Shown: positions 54,205 to 63,700 of the stretch, in pieces
How the letters are laid out: each line of letters begins with the position of its first letter
How positions within the stretch are numbered: position 1 is the first letter of the stretch
Assembly (NCBI GenBank): GCA_019828565.1
Contig: JAHDYR010000007.1
Coordinates: 558,001 to 622,000 of the forward strand
Origin: Carpediemonas membranifera
Taxonomy: Eukaryota > Fornicata
Direction of reading: 5' to 3'
Length of the DNA: 64,000 nt
Notes under the pieces: model-generated
Told to the model about the DNA's origin: nothing
The model's input: the letters and a program-made list of their open reading frames with translations, nothing else
Database searches by the model: none
Made by a program: the position numbers and the translations under genes

Positions 54205-55592
54205 ATGGAAGGAAGCCCGCAGGAGATGGAAACAACCATGGAAGCTGTGAAGAATGCTTGGTTGTGCACCATCAGTAAGAAATCTTCCCGGAAAGCGGTC
54301 GCAAACAACCTTTCGCGGTTCGTTCAATTCGTACAACGTGAGCGAGGGAGTACCGAGGACGAAGCGCTCTCCGTGATCCGGTCCGAGGAGGTTAGATCGC
54401 TTGTGCCCGGTTTTGCTGCATCATTGAGCAAGGCAACCGCTGCTGTCACTCTCAGTGCCGTCAACTCATTCCGAAACTCCGGCAGAGACAATGTCAAGCC
54501 GCTTGGGCAGTTTGAGCCTGTCGCATCGGAAGCTATTGTCCGACTAGTCTTCCCCTACAATGCGCTGGCTCTTATCATCAGCCACACAGGCATGACTGCC
54601 ACATCAGCCCGCGATATTGATGTGAGCGAGCTCCAGATTCCCCCGGAACTCGCTGACTGGTTGCTATTCACCGGGGCACCATCCACGATGTCCGCTGTGA
54701 TGCCTAGCACCTTCTCGCAGGCTCTCAAGTCGGTCGGGCTGAGTGTTAACCAGCTTCGCTATGCGCCCACTGTGCATGTCGATCTCAATCAGCTCAAGAA
54801 GCGGGTGATTGAGACACAGAGACGGACGGGCAGGCCCAGGGATCCGACCAAGGTTCGTAAGGTCATTAAGGACAAGCGCATCAGCCTGACCGATGAGCAG
54901 TTCAGGCGCCAGTTGGCGTCCAGTCACTTAACGACCACGCGACGCCCAACGATCCTCGATCTCAACCCGGAGATCCGAAGCTCTGCCGACCTGGTGCCGC
55001 CGACGCTCGATGACTGGCTTTACAACAAGCTCAGGATTAGGATGGTCCAGCTCCACGACCAGCGTAAGCCCGAGGGGGACGACACGGGGGAGGGGAGTCT
55101 GACGATGAGGCGCTGTTTGACGAGACAGCTGGCGAGGCAGAGATGCCGGAGACCGCGGTGGAGGGCGAGTCTGACGATGAGGCCGGGTTGGAGATGCTGG
55201 AAGGAGAGTGGGAGGATGAGGAGAGTTCAGACAGCGATGCCGAGGATAGCCTCGTCGACAACCTGTCATTTGTTCAGTCACAACAGGTTGAGTGTGATAT
55301 GTCTGAGAGAGATACCGATGAGGGTGTCCGTAGCGGGACCAATGGAAGTGGGCTCGCTCCGCTCTATGACTCTATGAAGGCCAGGGAGCCCAGCAGACGC
55401 ATTCGCCTTCGCCGCTATCACGAGAGCGAGTCAGACTTCGGCAGCAGCAGCGACAGCGACGACGGGATGCCGAAGCTGCCCGTTGAGGCCTTTGAGCACA
55501 TCCGTGATGCCGGGATGACAACTGTGAGGCTGACGAGGGCCGAGTATGACGACCTGATGGAGAAGAGAGAGCAGGAAAAGCACCAGAAGTAA
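54205..55592 (+). CDS. Possible tyrosine-recombinase-like protein with acidic tail, frameshifted
   Basis: Frame 1 (54205 to about 55090) encodes a helical N-terminus shaped like a recombinase core-binding domain (SRKAVANNLSRFVQFVQRER; SKATAAVTLSAVNSFRNSG), then ALALIISHTGMTATSARDID, resembling the first catalytic block but without Arg right after TGM, and FSQALKSVGLSVNQLRYAPT, resembling the HxxR block with Asn for His. I cannot place a catalytic Tyr. After a one-base shift near 55090 the frame continues as an acidic, Ser/Asp-rich tail (GESDDEALFDETAG; SDFGSSSDSDDG) to a stop at 55592. The assignment is tentative: it may be a degenerate recombinase or another helical DNA-binding protein. Confidence 0.4.
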
Positions 55593-55725
55593 ATGGCCGT
55601 CGGTTGTCCATATGAGCATGTACGAGTCAACTACCTGCCAACTGTATCTCCAGCCATAAGTCCAGAGCAGGCCACCTATACGGCAGCCCGAGCCGATCCA
55701 CATTTGTGGATTCAGCTAGACCGGG

Positions 55726-58258
55726 CATGCCACAACACTGCATCTAGTCCCATCTAGTCCCAATTCACGCGTGTATATACGCTACAGAGGACCGTATCTG
55801 GCCTTAGGAAACGGCTATGGGGTGCAGGTGGTTAATCCTTAAAGTGCGTTGCATCGATGCAACAAGCAACTACCTCAAACGTGCGAGCTACCATCGATTT
55901 CTTGCCATCAACACGACACATTGACGTCAGATAACTATGCGGTCAGCAATGAGCACACTAAACAACATCACTGTGCCAAAATACATCTTTGGACATCAGG
56001 CATGCCACAGAACATGTAAGCAACATCAAACCCGCCTAATTCCAGCTCATTTAGTCAATAAACACATCATCACATTCCAATATCTCCTCATGATGCGCCA
56101 GATGGCAAGTGACTCTGGCCTGCTCCTCCGGTGAATGACAATGCAGTAGTCTGGAAGGATGTTGAGAGAGCCCCAAAGGCCAGGCGAGTAAGCGCTACAC
56201 AACCGCTTCACCAGCCCTCCAAGGCAGCGTTCTGGACCTGCGTCATCTCCGGCGAACTGGGATGATCCAAAGTAACGGTGTAGTGTTCTTTCTGGCAGCT
56301 AATTGTGCATAAGCGAATGCTTTGTGGTCATTTATTGCTCTTTGGCGCAGCAACGCCCACAATTCTTTGGGATACTGTTCTTTTGGTGTTGATGTTGTTA
56401 TTGATGTTGATTTCTCCGCTTTTCGCTGCTTTGCGTTGTAATTGCAATGTTTTCTAGTACATTCCGCGCATCAGATCATTGCTACAACCTGAACTCGCCA
56501 TTTTGGCGTTGCAATGAAACTATCCCCTAAAGTGCACACTAAATGAAATCAGATCAAGCAGACAAGACAGCAACGTACATTTACGAGTGAGGACGCTGGA
56601 GAGAGCAGAGCGCCTGGGAAACAGCGCTGGGGACAGGAGCCCCGGAGGATAGAGCCCGGGGGAGAAGAGCGCTGGGGACAGGAGCCCCGGAGGATAGAGC
56701 CCGGGGGAGAAGAGCGCTGGGGACAGGAGCCCCGGAGGATAGAGCCCGGGGGAGAAGAGCGCTGGGGACAGGAGCCCCGGAGGATAGAGCCCGGGGGAGA
56801 AGAGCCCGGGAGAGAGAAGCCCGGGAGAGCGCCCGGGAGAGAGGAGCCCGGGAGAGAGGAGCCCAGGGAGAGGAGCCCGGGGGAGAAGAGCGCGGGAGAG
56901 AGGAGCCCGGGAGAGCGCCCGGGAGAGAGGAGCCCGGGAGAGAGAAGCCTGGGAGAGCGCCCGGGGGAGAAGAGCCCGGGAGAGAGGAGCCCGGGAGAGC
57001 GCCCGGGAGAGAGGAGCCCGGGAGAGAGAAGCCTGGGAGAGCGCCCGGGGGAGAAGAGCGCGGGAGAGAGAAGCCCGGGAGAGCGCCCGGGAGAGAGGAG
57101 CCCGGGAGAGAGAAGCCTGGGAGAGCGCCCGGGGCAATTCAGGGCCCCGAAAACGCCAGCACCAGCGCAAGTAAGCTATTTTATTGCAAACCGCTCTACT
57201 TGCGCTGGTATTTCAGCGTTTTCGCGGCCCTTTGCCCATCATTCGTCGTCTGAATTTTTTCGTGCAGAATTCAGACGAGTGTCGCCTGGCAGAGGCTGAG
57301 CAGCGGAGCTTAGTCCCTGTGGCACCACTCGTCTGGCCCAGCTCCCGGGCATGCTCACGAAAATACAGGTGCAGATTTGGGAGCAGAATGATCGACGAAC
57401 CCCGAAAACGCCATAACAGGCACCAGTGAGCGCATCTTCGTTGATGAAGCTCATTGGTGCTGGTAATATGGCGTTTTCGGGGTTCAAATACTGTACTCCT
57501 CATCCCTGGCGCCCTCATCTTGGCTCCCTCATCCTGGCGCCTCATCCCTGGCGCCTCATCCCTGGCGCCCTCATCTTGGCTCCCTCATCCTGGCGCCCTC
57601 ATCCCTGGCGCCTCATCCCTGGCGCCTCATCCTGGCTCCCTCATCCTGGCGCCTCATCCCTGGCGTCTCATCCCTGGCGCCTCATCCCTGGCGCCCTCAT
57701 CTTGGCTCCCTCATCCTGGCGCCTCATCCCTGGCGCCTCATCCCTGGCGCCTCATCCCTGGCGCCCTCATCTTGGCTCCCTCATCCTGGCGCCTCATCCC
57801 TGGCGCCTCATCCCTGGCGCCCTCATCCCTGGCGCCTCATCCCTGGCGCCTCATCCCTGGCGCCTCATCCCTGGCGCCCTCATCCCTGGCGTCTCATCCC
57901 TGGCGCCTCATCCCTGGCGCCCTCATCTTGGCTCCCTCATCCTGGCGCCTCATCCCTGGCGCCTCATCCTGGCTCCCTCATCCTGGCGCCTCATTCCTGG
58001 CGCCTCATCCCTGGCGTCTCATCCCTGGCGCCTCATCCTGGCTCCCTCATCCTGGCGCCTCATCCCTGGCGCCGTCATCACTGGCGCCCACACAGCACCC
58101 CTACGCCAGCGCCATCAATCCCCAACGGCACAGTAAACAGAAAATGCTCTTTATGCTCTTACACGATGGCGTTTGGAGACGAAAACGAACACCCATGGTA
58201 CCTGCAGGTAAGGTAAGTTAAGGTAATTTCCGGTGATCGCGTTCGTTGCAATTAATCA
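55726..58258 (+). repeat. Repeat P-Q, right copy
   Basis: P (55726-56139) runs directly into Q (55990-58258), sharing segment d (55990-56139). The purine minisatellite is about 56620-57133, H1 57142-57230, H2 57398-57484, and the 14-bp pyrimidine minisatellite about 57494-58086. The minisatellites differ from the left copy in length and variant order, while the rest is nearly identical. No protein gene is supported. Confidence 0.87.
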
Positions 58259-59341
58259 TCATACCAGACAGCGCTCCTGGTATCAACAGGTGCATCATGC
58301 CCTGCGTATTCTAGCAGCACGCGGTCTCTCCGCATCACTACGTTGTTTGCTTGTCTGATATTAACAGCAGAATGACACCAGAAAATTTATCAAACATGAT
58401 GTGGACGGGGAGTGCTTCAATATTTGTCTCTTGATACGGTTCATGTTTGCTAGTTGCCTCACTGAGAACGTAGGATTGCCTTCATCAGGTATATGGACGC
58501 AACATCAAGGTATTCCTTCGCGATATCGTCTGCAAAGAGGTAGTATTCCTCTATTTGAACCAAATCTTTGATTCTTATGCGCATCGTCTCTAATTCAGTG
58601 ACGAATTCGTGTCTTCTCATGTTTGTGTACTTTATGCACAAACATGAACCTCCATTGATTTGTGGCAGTGAAGCAATTCTGGCACTATTAAGCGCCACGC
58701 TACGAGTGAGTATGGCATGTTTCAACACCTAGCCGTCGTCACAGTTTAGTCAGTTTTGACTCGAACCGAACCAGTGCCTATAACACCATCAATACTGAAG
58801 TTCAGATCCTTTTGAAGTGATAAACTAGTAGAATAGAAGGATGAATAACACTGTGCTCAGTTTTAGCTCCGTTGGACATGAAACATATTTTTCTATCGAT
58901 TTGCGTTTGCTTGCGAAAGTTTGTGCTATTTTCTCCAGATAAAGGCGTGCGCAAGGAAATCTGGAGGCTAGCGCTGTTATAATGAATGTTAAACTGTTAC
59001 GTAACGGTGTCGGTATCCAACGCGCATCCCCCGTTCTTGAGCAGAAGCAAACTTTTTTGGCAGTATTTCCCGAAAACCTCAACTTTGAGCAAGAATATTT
59101 TTTTGGGGGAGCTGTCACAGACTGAGAGAGAGTTGGAGCTGGCTTAAGCACACCTCGGGCAAGCCTCTGTTAGTTTTTGGTCGAGCTCTGCTGAAAAGTG
59201 AGTGAGTTCATGAGAGCAGTACGTATCAACGTTCCTTGGGCCCAGTATTAGTTGCATATTGCTTTACATCCCATGGCAAGGCGTCGCTAAATTGTTTGAA
59301 CGCGTTTAGTTTTTCTTGCAAATGCCATTTTTTCTGGCATT
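58259..59341. other. AT-rich DNA inside the right edge of C
   Basis: 1.08 kb, unlike the left inner edge. Two short minus-strand frames (58459-58728, 89 codons; 58825-59151, 108 codons) lack recognisable motifs. The first has a modest amphipathic pattern (RHEFVTELETMRIRIKDLVQ) and could be an exon, but I would not call it a gene. Confidence 0.5.
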
Positions 59342-59393
59342 CTGGAACCAATTCTGGAACTATTTGTTCCAGAAAAGGTACCAGAATTGACTG
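59342..59393 (-). repeat. Right terminal inverted repeat of insert C (52 bp)
   Basis: The exact inverted match of 26494-26545. The gag frame reads through it for 54 codons to a stop at 59226, which is incidental. Confidence 0.88.
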
Positions 59394-59936
59394 CATGTCT
59401 TCGCCGTCCGGGCCGGTCAGGTTGCCAGGCCGTGCGACTGTCTCGACGTTTGCGATGTCGTGGTCGTCGGTCAGCTGGGTGAAGAAGTCGCGGGCCTTCT
59501 TGCCGCAGTCAGTCAGTATCTGGGGATGTTGAGCTTCAAGGCACTCCCGGGTCATTGCTGTCAGGGTGGGGTCCTTGTGCTTAGCTGCACACTCGCTACA
59601 GGCGGCGAACGTGGCTTTTCTTATGGTCTTCTGTACCTCCTCTACCCAGATGGCGGTGAGGTTGTCGGTCTTCGTTGTACGGGCTCGTGCCGCAGTACTG
59701 GCAGAGCTTGTGTTCGCCGCGCGGCGAGCATCGGAATCGGACAGAACGGTTCGTTGTAGGTCCTCGAAAGTGTCAAAAAGAGTGGTTGGGCGCCACTGGG
59801 CGCGAAGTTTTTCTGTTGTCTCGGGGGACAATGCCCTAAAGAACGAAATTGGATTCTTCTCGTGGGGCATCGCCGAGAGGTACTCCTGGAGTGCTCTCTC
59901 GACGGCGAACGGGGTGTCAATTGTAAGAGTCTTCAT
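59394..59936 (-). pseudogene. Ty3-A gag, N-terminal part
   Basis: From the Met at 59936, 22 bases after the 5' LTR, to the CATG at 59394-59397: 181 codons, mostly helical and Thr/Ala-rich (MKTLTIDTPFAVERALQEYL; EVQKTIRKATFAACSECAAK). It is the start of the polyprotein that resumes at 26489. The ten bases after the LTR, GTATCGATAC (59948-59957), are a perfect palindrome. There is no family-specific motif; the assignment rests on position and frame continuity. Confidence 0.85.
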
Positions 59937-59957
59937 TTGAATCGGCAGTATCGATAC

Positions 59958-60023
59958 TGTGCCGTGCTAGGGCCCAGAAATATGATAAAGACTGTTTTAC
60001 GAATTCCGCAGGTTAAGGGCACA
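59958..60023 (-). repeat. Ty3-A 5' LTR (66 bp)
   Basis: Identical by eye to 22196-22261. GCGG at 60024-60027 is the second copy of the target duplication. Confidence 0.93.
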
Positions 60024-60418
60024 GCGGCAACCTTGTCGACCTTGGTGCGCACGAAGAGGTGGGGCGTGGTGGCCCCGCGGTCGCTCGCCGGGTTGATGGC
60101 AGCAGTGGCGGCCTCGTAGACGTTGAGGAGGGTGTAGGCCATGTCGGGCTCGTTGTATTGGCAGACGTCGCCCTCGCTGATGTCGTTGCTGTCGATCTGG
60201 AAGTACTCGATGCGGACATCATTAGTCGAAGGATTGGAGCGAGCGGCGAGTATTTCAGCGCTCTTGTGGTCATTGGCGATGCTCAAAAAGCGCATGTTGG
60301 CAAAAATCGGGAAGCCGGACGTGTTGACGAGGTCGATTCCAATCTCTGCCTTGCGATAGCACAATGCAGCGCCGATGATGGCTACAAGAAGAAGCAATGC
60401 GAATGGATTGCGGTTCAT
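60024..60418 (-). pseudogene. 5' half of the interrupted secreted/surface protein gene
   Basis: It begins with a signal peptide (MNRNPFALLLLVAIIGAALC) followed by a strand-rich extracellular region (AEIGIDLVNTSGFPIFANMR; DVRIEYFQIDSNDISEGD). The frame reaches the GCGG duplication as ...KVAA and resumes at 22191, giving 414 residues in total. As it stands, translation would run into the LTR and stop after about 27 foreign codons. There are a few Cys and no known domain; the role is unknown. Confidence 0.85.
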
Positions 60419-60775
60419 AACCGTTGTTTCTGTTCTGCCAACATCGTGACGCTGAAGATGCTTGCCGAATCAAGAATGTGACAGATCAGAATGTGACGCG
60501 GTCCAAGTCCAAGCTGGGCAACGCTAGCTTGGCCAATCCCCTCGATTCTCATCACCGCTACAGCTCTGTGAAGATTCTTCATCAAGTGTCTTTACTCCAG
60601 GGCCATTCTGGTCTGGGCCTGGTCGAACACGGTCTGAATGAGACTGATAGTCAGGCTGACGTCCTTCACGCCCGTGGAGCGTCCATTTTAGAGACCAGGC
60701 AGTAAGACTGACACGACATCAGCCGCCGATTGCTTTATAGCTCGAATATAAACATTTATTTATAATAACGTTCAG
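60419..60775. other. Intergenic
   Basis: 357 bp between two minus-strand genes: the promoter of the interrupted surface-protein gene and the 3' end of the membrane-protein gene. The AT-rich stretch near 60735-60775 may hold its polyadenylation signals. No gene seen. Confidence 0.5.
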
Positions 60776-63700
60776 TTATCTAACAAGGTACGACTGCAGC
60801 AGTGTCAGGGACCCGCTGTAGCTCATCAGGTGCCGGAAGACGGCCCTCAGCCCGAGGGTGTTCACGGCGATGACGAAGAGCGAGGCGATGACGGTACACC
60901 CAACGAGGACGACCTCGTTGAAGCTCACAAGGAGGTCCAGTCGACTGAAGCGGTTGTTAAACATGTCACTGAGTCCGTTTGCAACGTTGTACGTCGTCTT
61001 TAGGACCGGCATGAGAACGCCGCTGCGGACAACACTCGACGCCGAGGTCGAGGTCACGGTGAATGCGGTCAGCGCAGAGACGTAGCGGGTGACGGTGGTC
61101 GTCAGGCCAAGGACCCAGGCGCCGGTGAAAACGTAGTCGAGGAAGCCCGCGTTGAACACGTCATAGATGGCGTCGTTGAGCGCGTCGGTCTCCAGATCAA
61201 GCATCGCGGGGTGGACGCTGGCCGGGTACTCGTAGCTGAGGGCGGCGCGGGTGCCGGACTTCAGCAGGAGGGAGTCGGTCTTGGCCGTGTCAGAGACGAA
61301 GACGTAGACCTCGTAGATGACGCCGAGCATGCCGACGATAGCCATGGCGCAAAGCACAGTCACGACCGTGACGGAGAGCAGCAGGCTCACGCCCAACGCG
61401 AAATCAGGGCGCAGGGTGCGGTTGAGCACCTGCTTCTGACGATACTTGGAGTCGTGTCGCCGAGTCACTCGCGTGAAGGCAGTTGTGGTAAATGTTGGCA
61501 GGACAACGAAGGTGACGACGACAAGCACAGGGATGAGGCACGCGGCTGTGGTGTAGTCCGCGTACATTAGCGCCGTGTGGGCTCGTTCTCTCGTGGCGTG
61601 GATGCCGTCCCGGTAGTCTACGTAGATCGCGGTGCACTTGGTGACCACAGCATCGTAGTCAGCGTATGTGACGGGGTCCGTGAGGCAAAGGGACTCGGCC
61701 ATGGCCTGCTTCTCGGCGTCAGACCGGGCAAGGTCATACGTCTCGTTCGTAAAGCGGCCTGGGGCGGAGGCCCGCTCGGTCGGGTCGTTCGAGTTCCAGG
61801 TGTAGGTGTCGATGACCGCGTTCTCGATCGTGTGGCCATTGACACTGGCCGCGAGTCTCGTGGCGATGTACATGTCCTGGACAAACCTGGCGTGTGAGAT
61901 CTTGCCCATAGCAAAGGCCTCAGTCCCTGTGGCGTCTGCCCCAAGAGTGTAGAGCTTGGCAGTGGTGGCCAGCATCTTGGTGACCGCGGCGTCGAGGTCA
62001 GCGAGCACACCCTCGTCAACTGTGTAGACGTATTTCTGGACGAGGTGCATGATGACCTGGTCCATATCGATTACCCCCTCGAGCACGGAGCTCAGCTCGG
62101 CCGCGTCTGCGGCTAGGGTATCCGGGTCGAGGACTGCGGTCACATACCAGCGGACCCCCAGCCCGGTGACAATGGTGGCGGTGGCGAAGGCAAGGCAGAG
62201 CAGTGCGACAATGGAGACACGCCGGGCCGTACCAGTCTTGATCGTGCTGGGCCTGAACCCGAACGTTGCCACGGGTGCGAGGGAGATGAGGATGACAAGC
62301 GCCACGACGACGCTGATGACCGCACGTGCAGTGAAACTGGTGGCGATGAGGACTTCGATCGAGTCCACAATCATGTAGGACATGTCGTACAGGTAACCCG
62401 AGATCACCATGAACAATGTCTCGACCTTGTCGTCGAACAGGATGGCCTGGGCGATGGCGAGCTGGTCTGCCGCGGCGAGTGTGGTGGTGTCGGAGGTCTT
62501 GTTGGTGTACCAGACCGGCCGGGAGTACTCCTCGACGTCCTGGGCGTGGTGGGTCTCGCCCGTGTAGTTCCAGTCGACGCTGAGGCCCGTGGTGATGTCG
62601 CTGGTGAACCCGTGGCCGTACGCCGCGATGCTGACGGCGACGTCCATGTAGTACAAGAGCTGCTGCTTGAGGGTCTGCACCGTGACCATCTCATCGCTCA
62701 TCCACATCTCGGGGGCATCGCTATAGTAGTCGAAGTTCCTCTGACGCACGGCCGGGTCATTACGGCGGGCCACGTATGCCCGGAGTCGGTCAGTCGCACC
62801 GGCGATGGCGAACCCGGCGGTCTGTATCATGTCGTACCCTTCCGTGCCTGAGCACTGAATGGGTGTCATGTCCAAGAGGTGGTGAATCTCGTGCTCGTTC
62901 TCAGTGGCGCTCTGCTGGCTGACAATCGAGTATATCGAGTACGACGCGAGCACCGCCATGGCCACGAGGATGCCTGCCACGCCCAACACGGACCAGACGC
63001 CCTGGATGACACCGAGCCCGCTGGCCTGTTTGCGCTTCCTCCCCCTGGCCGGGCGGTGGGCGAGCTTCTTGACGATGTTGCCGACCGTTTGTATGGGGCT
63101 GTCGCCGATGATATCGCCCTCCTCCGCATCCGAGCCATCCATTGAGTCGACGAAGAGCACTGACACCTCGCTCCCGCTGCTCTCGTCCGCGATCATCTCG
63201 AACGCGGACCTTGGCTCGGGCTGGGGGATCTCATTGGGGCTCTCCAGGAAGGAGATATGGCCCCTGACACCCGGCCGGGTCCTGGGCTTCTCATCGGCCG
63301 TCGAGTCGCTGGGCGAGTCGTCGGAGAACTCCGCGGCGTGAGATTGGGCCAGCTGGGTCGCCCCGAGCTGCTTCTTGGTCAGGTCGTGCTTGTCACCGTC
63401 GTCGAAGGTTGCGAGGTTGCCGTCGCTGAGGTCTTCTTGGAGGTCCTGGTCGAAGTCGAGCATGTTGATGCCGCGGAACTTCGACTTGGCCATGCCGACC
63501 AGCCGCATCTGACGACGGACCTGAGCCCTTGAGACGGAGAGGCAGTTGGTCAGCGAGATGTCACATGAGACTACCTCCGTCGAGAAGTTGCGGAAGATGA
63601 TCCAGAAGATGAGTACGACCGTCATCGCCAGCTGGACCACCACGAGCAGCCCTTGGAAGACGACGCAAACGTACAGGAGCCCGAGGATCGATGACCGCTG

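Larger units (their letters stand above)
26494..59393. mobile_element. Insert C: 32.9-kb segment with terminal inverted repeats inside Ty3-A gag
   Basis: The edges are perfect 52-bp inverted repeats starting CAGTCAATTCTGGTACC, bounded by CATG. Deleting the segment with one CATG fuses gag codons ...GEDM directly to DVSVAF... in frame. By eye the edges and much of the unique interior are more AT-rich than the Ty3-A sequence around them. Own content appears to be an OTU-type gene (52965 down to 29618, interrupted), a tyrosine-recombinase-like ORF (54205-55592), two minisatellite/hairpin repeats and AT-rich flanks. Without the Ty3-B cassette it would be about 11.3 kb. The class of DNA element is not recognised. 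Confidence 0.75.
22196..60023 (-). mobile_element. Ty3-A: chromodomain Ty3-type retrotransposon, greatly expanded by nested insertion
   Basis: Two identical 66-bp direct repeats (22196-22261, 59958-60023) start TGTGCC and end GGCACA and are flanked by GCGG (22192-22195, 60024-60027). Read on the minus strand the order is 5' LTR, gag, PR, RT, RNase H, integrase, chromodomain, purine tract, 3' LTR. Without the 32.9-kb insert C the element is about 4.9 kb, normal for the group. It sits inside a host gene in the same orientation as that gene. LTR identity implies recent insertion, yet pol has one frameshift. The large interior from 26494 to 59393 is other DNA. Confidence 0.92.

Noticed and set aside
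58459-59151. Two small minus-strand frames (89 and 108 codons) as genes
   Set aside because: No motif and no conserved start context; plausible by chance in AT-rich DNA.
59226-59393. C-terminal 54 codons of the Ty3-A gag frame as real gag
   Set aside because: They lie in the inverted repeat and adjacent AT-rich DNA of C; the true continuation is at 26489, in frame.
26494-59393. Simple chromosomal inversion between 52-bp inverted repeats
   Set aside because: Inverting the segment does not restore gag, whereas deleting it with one CATG does.
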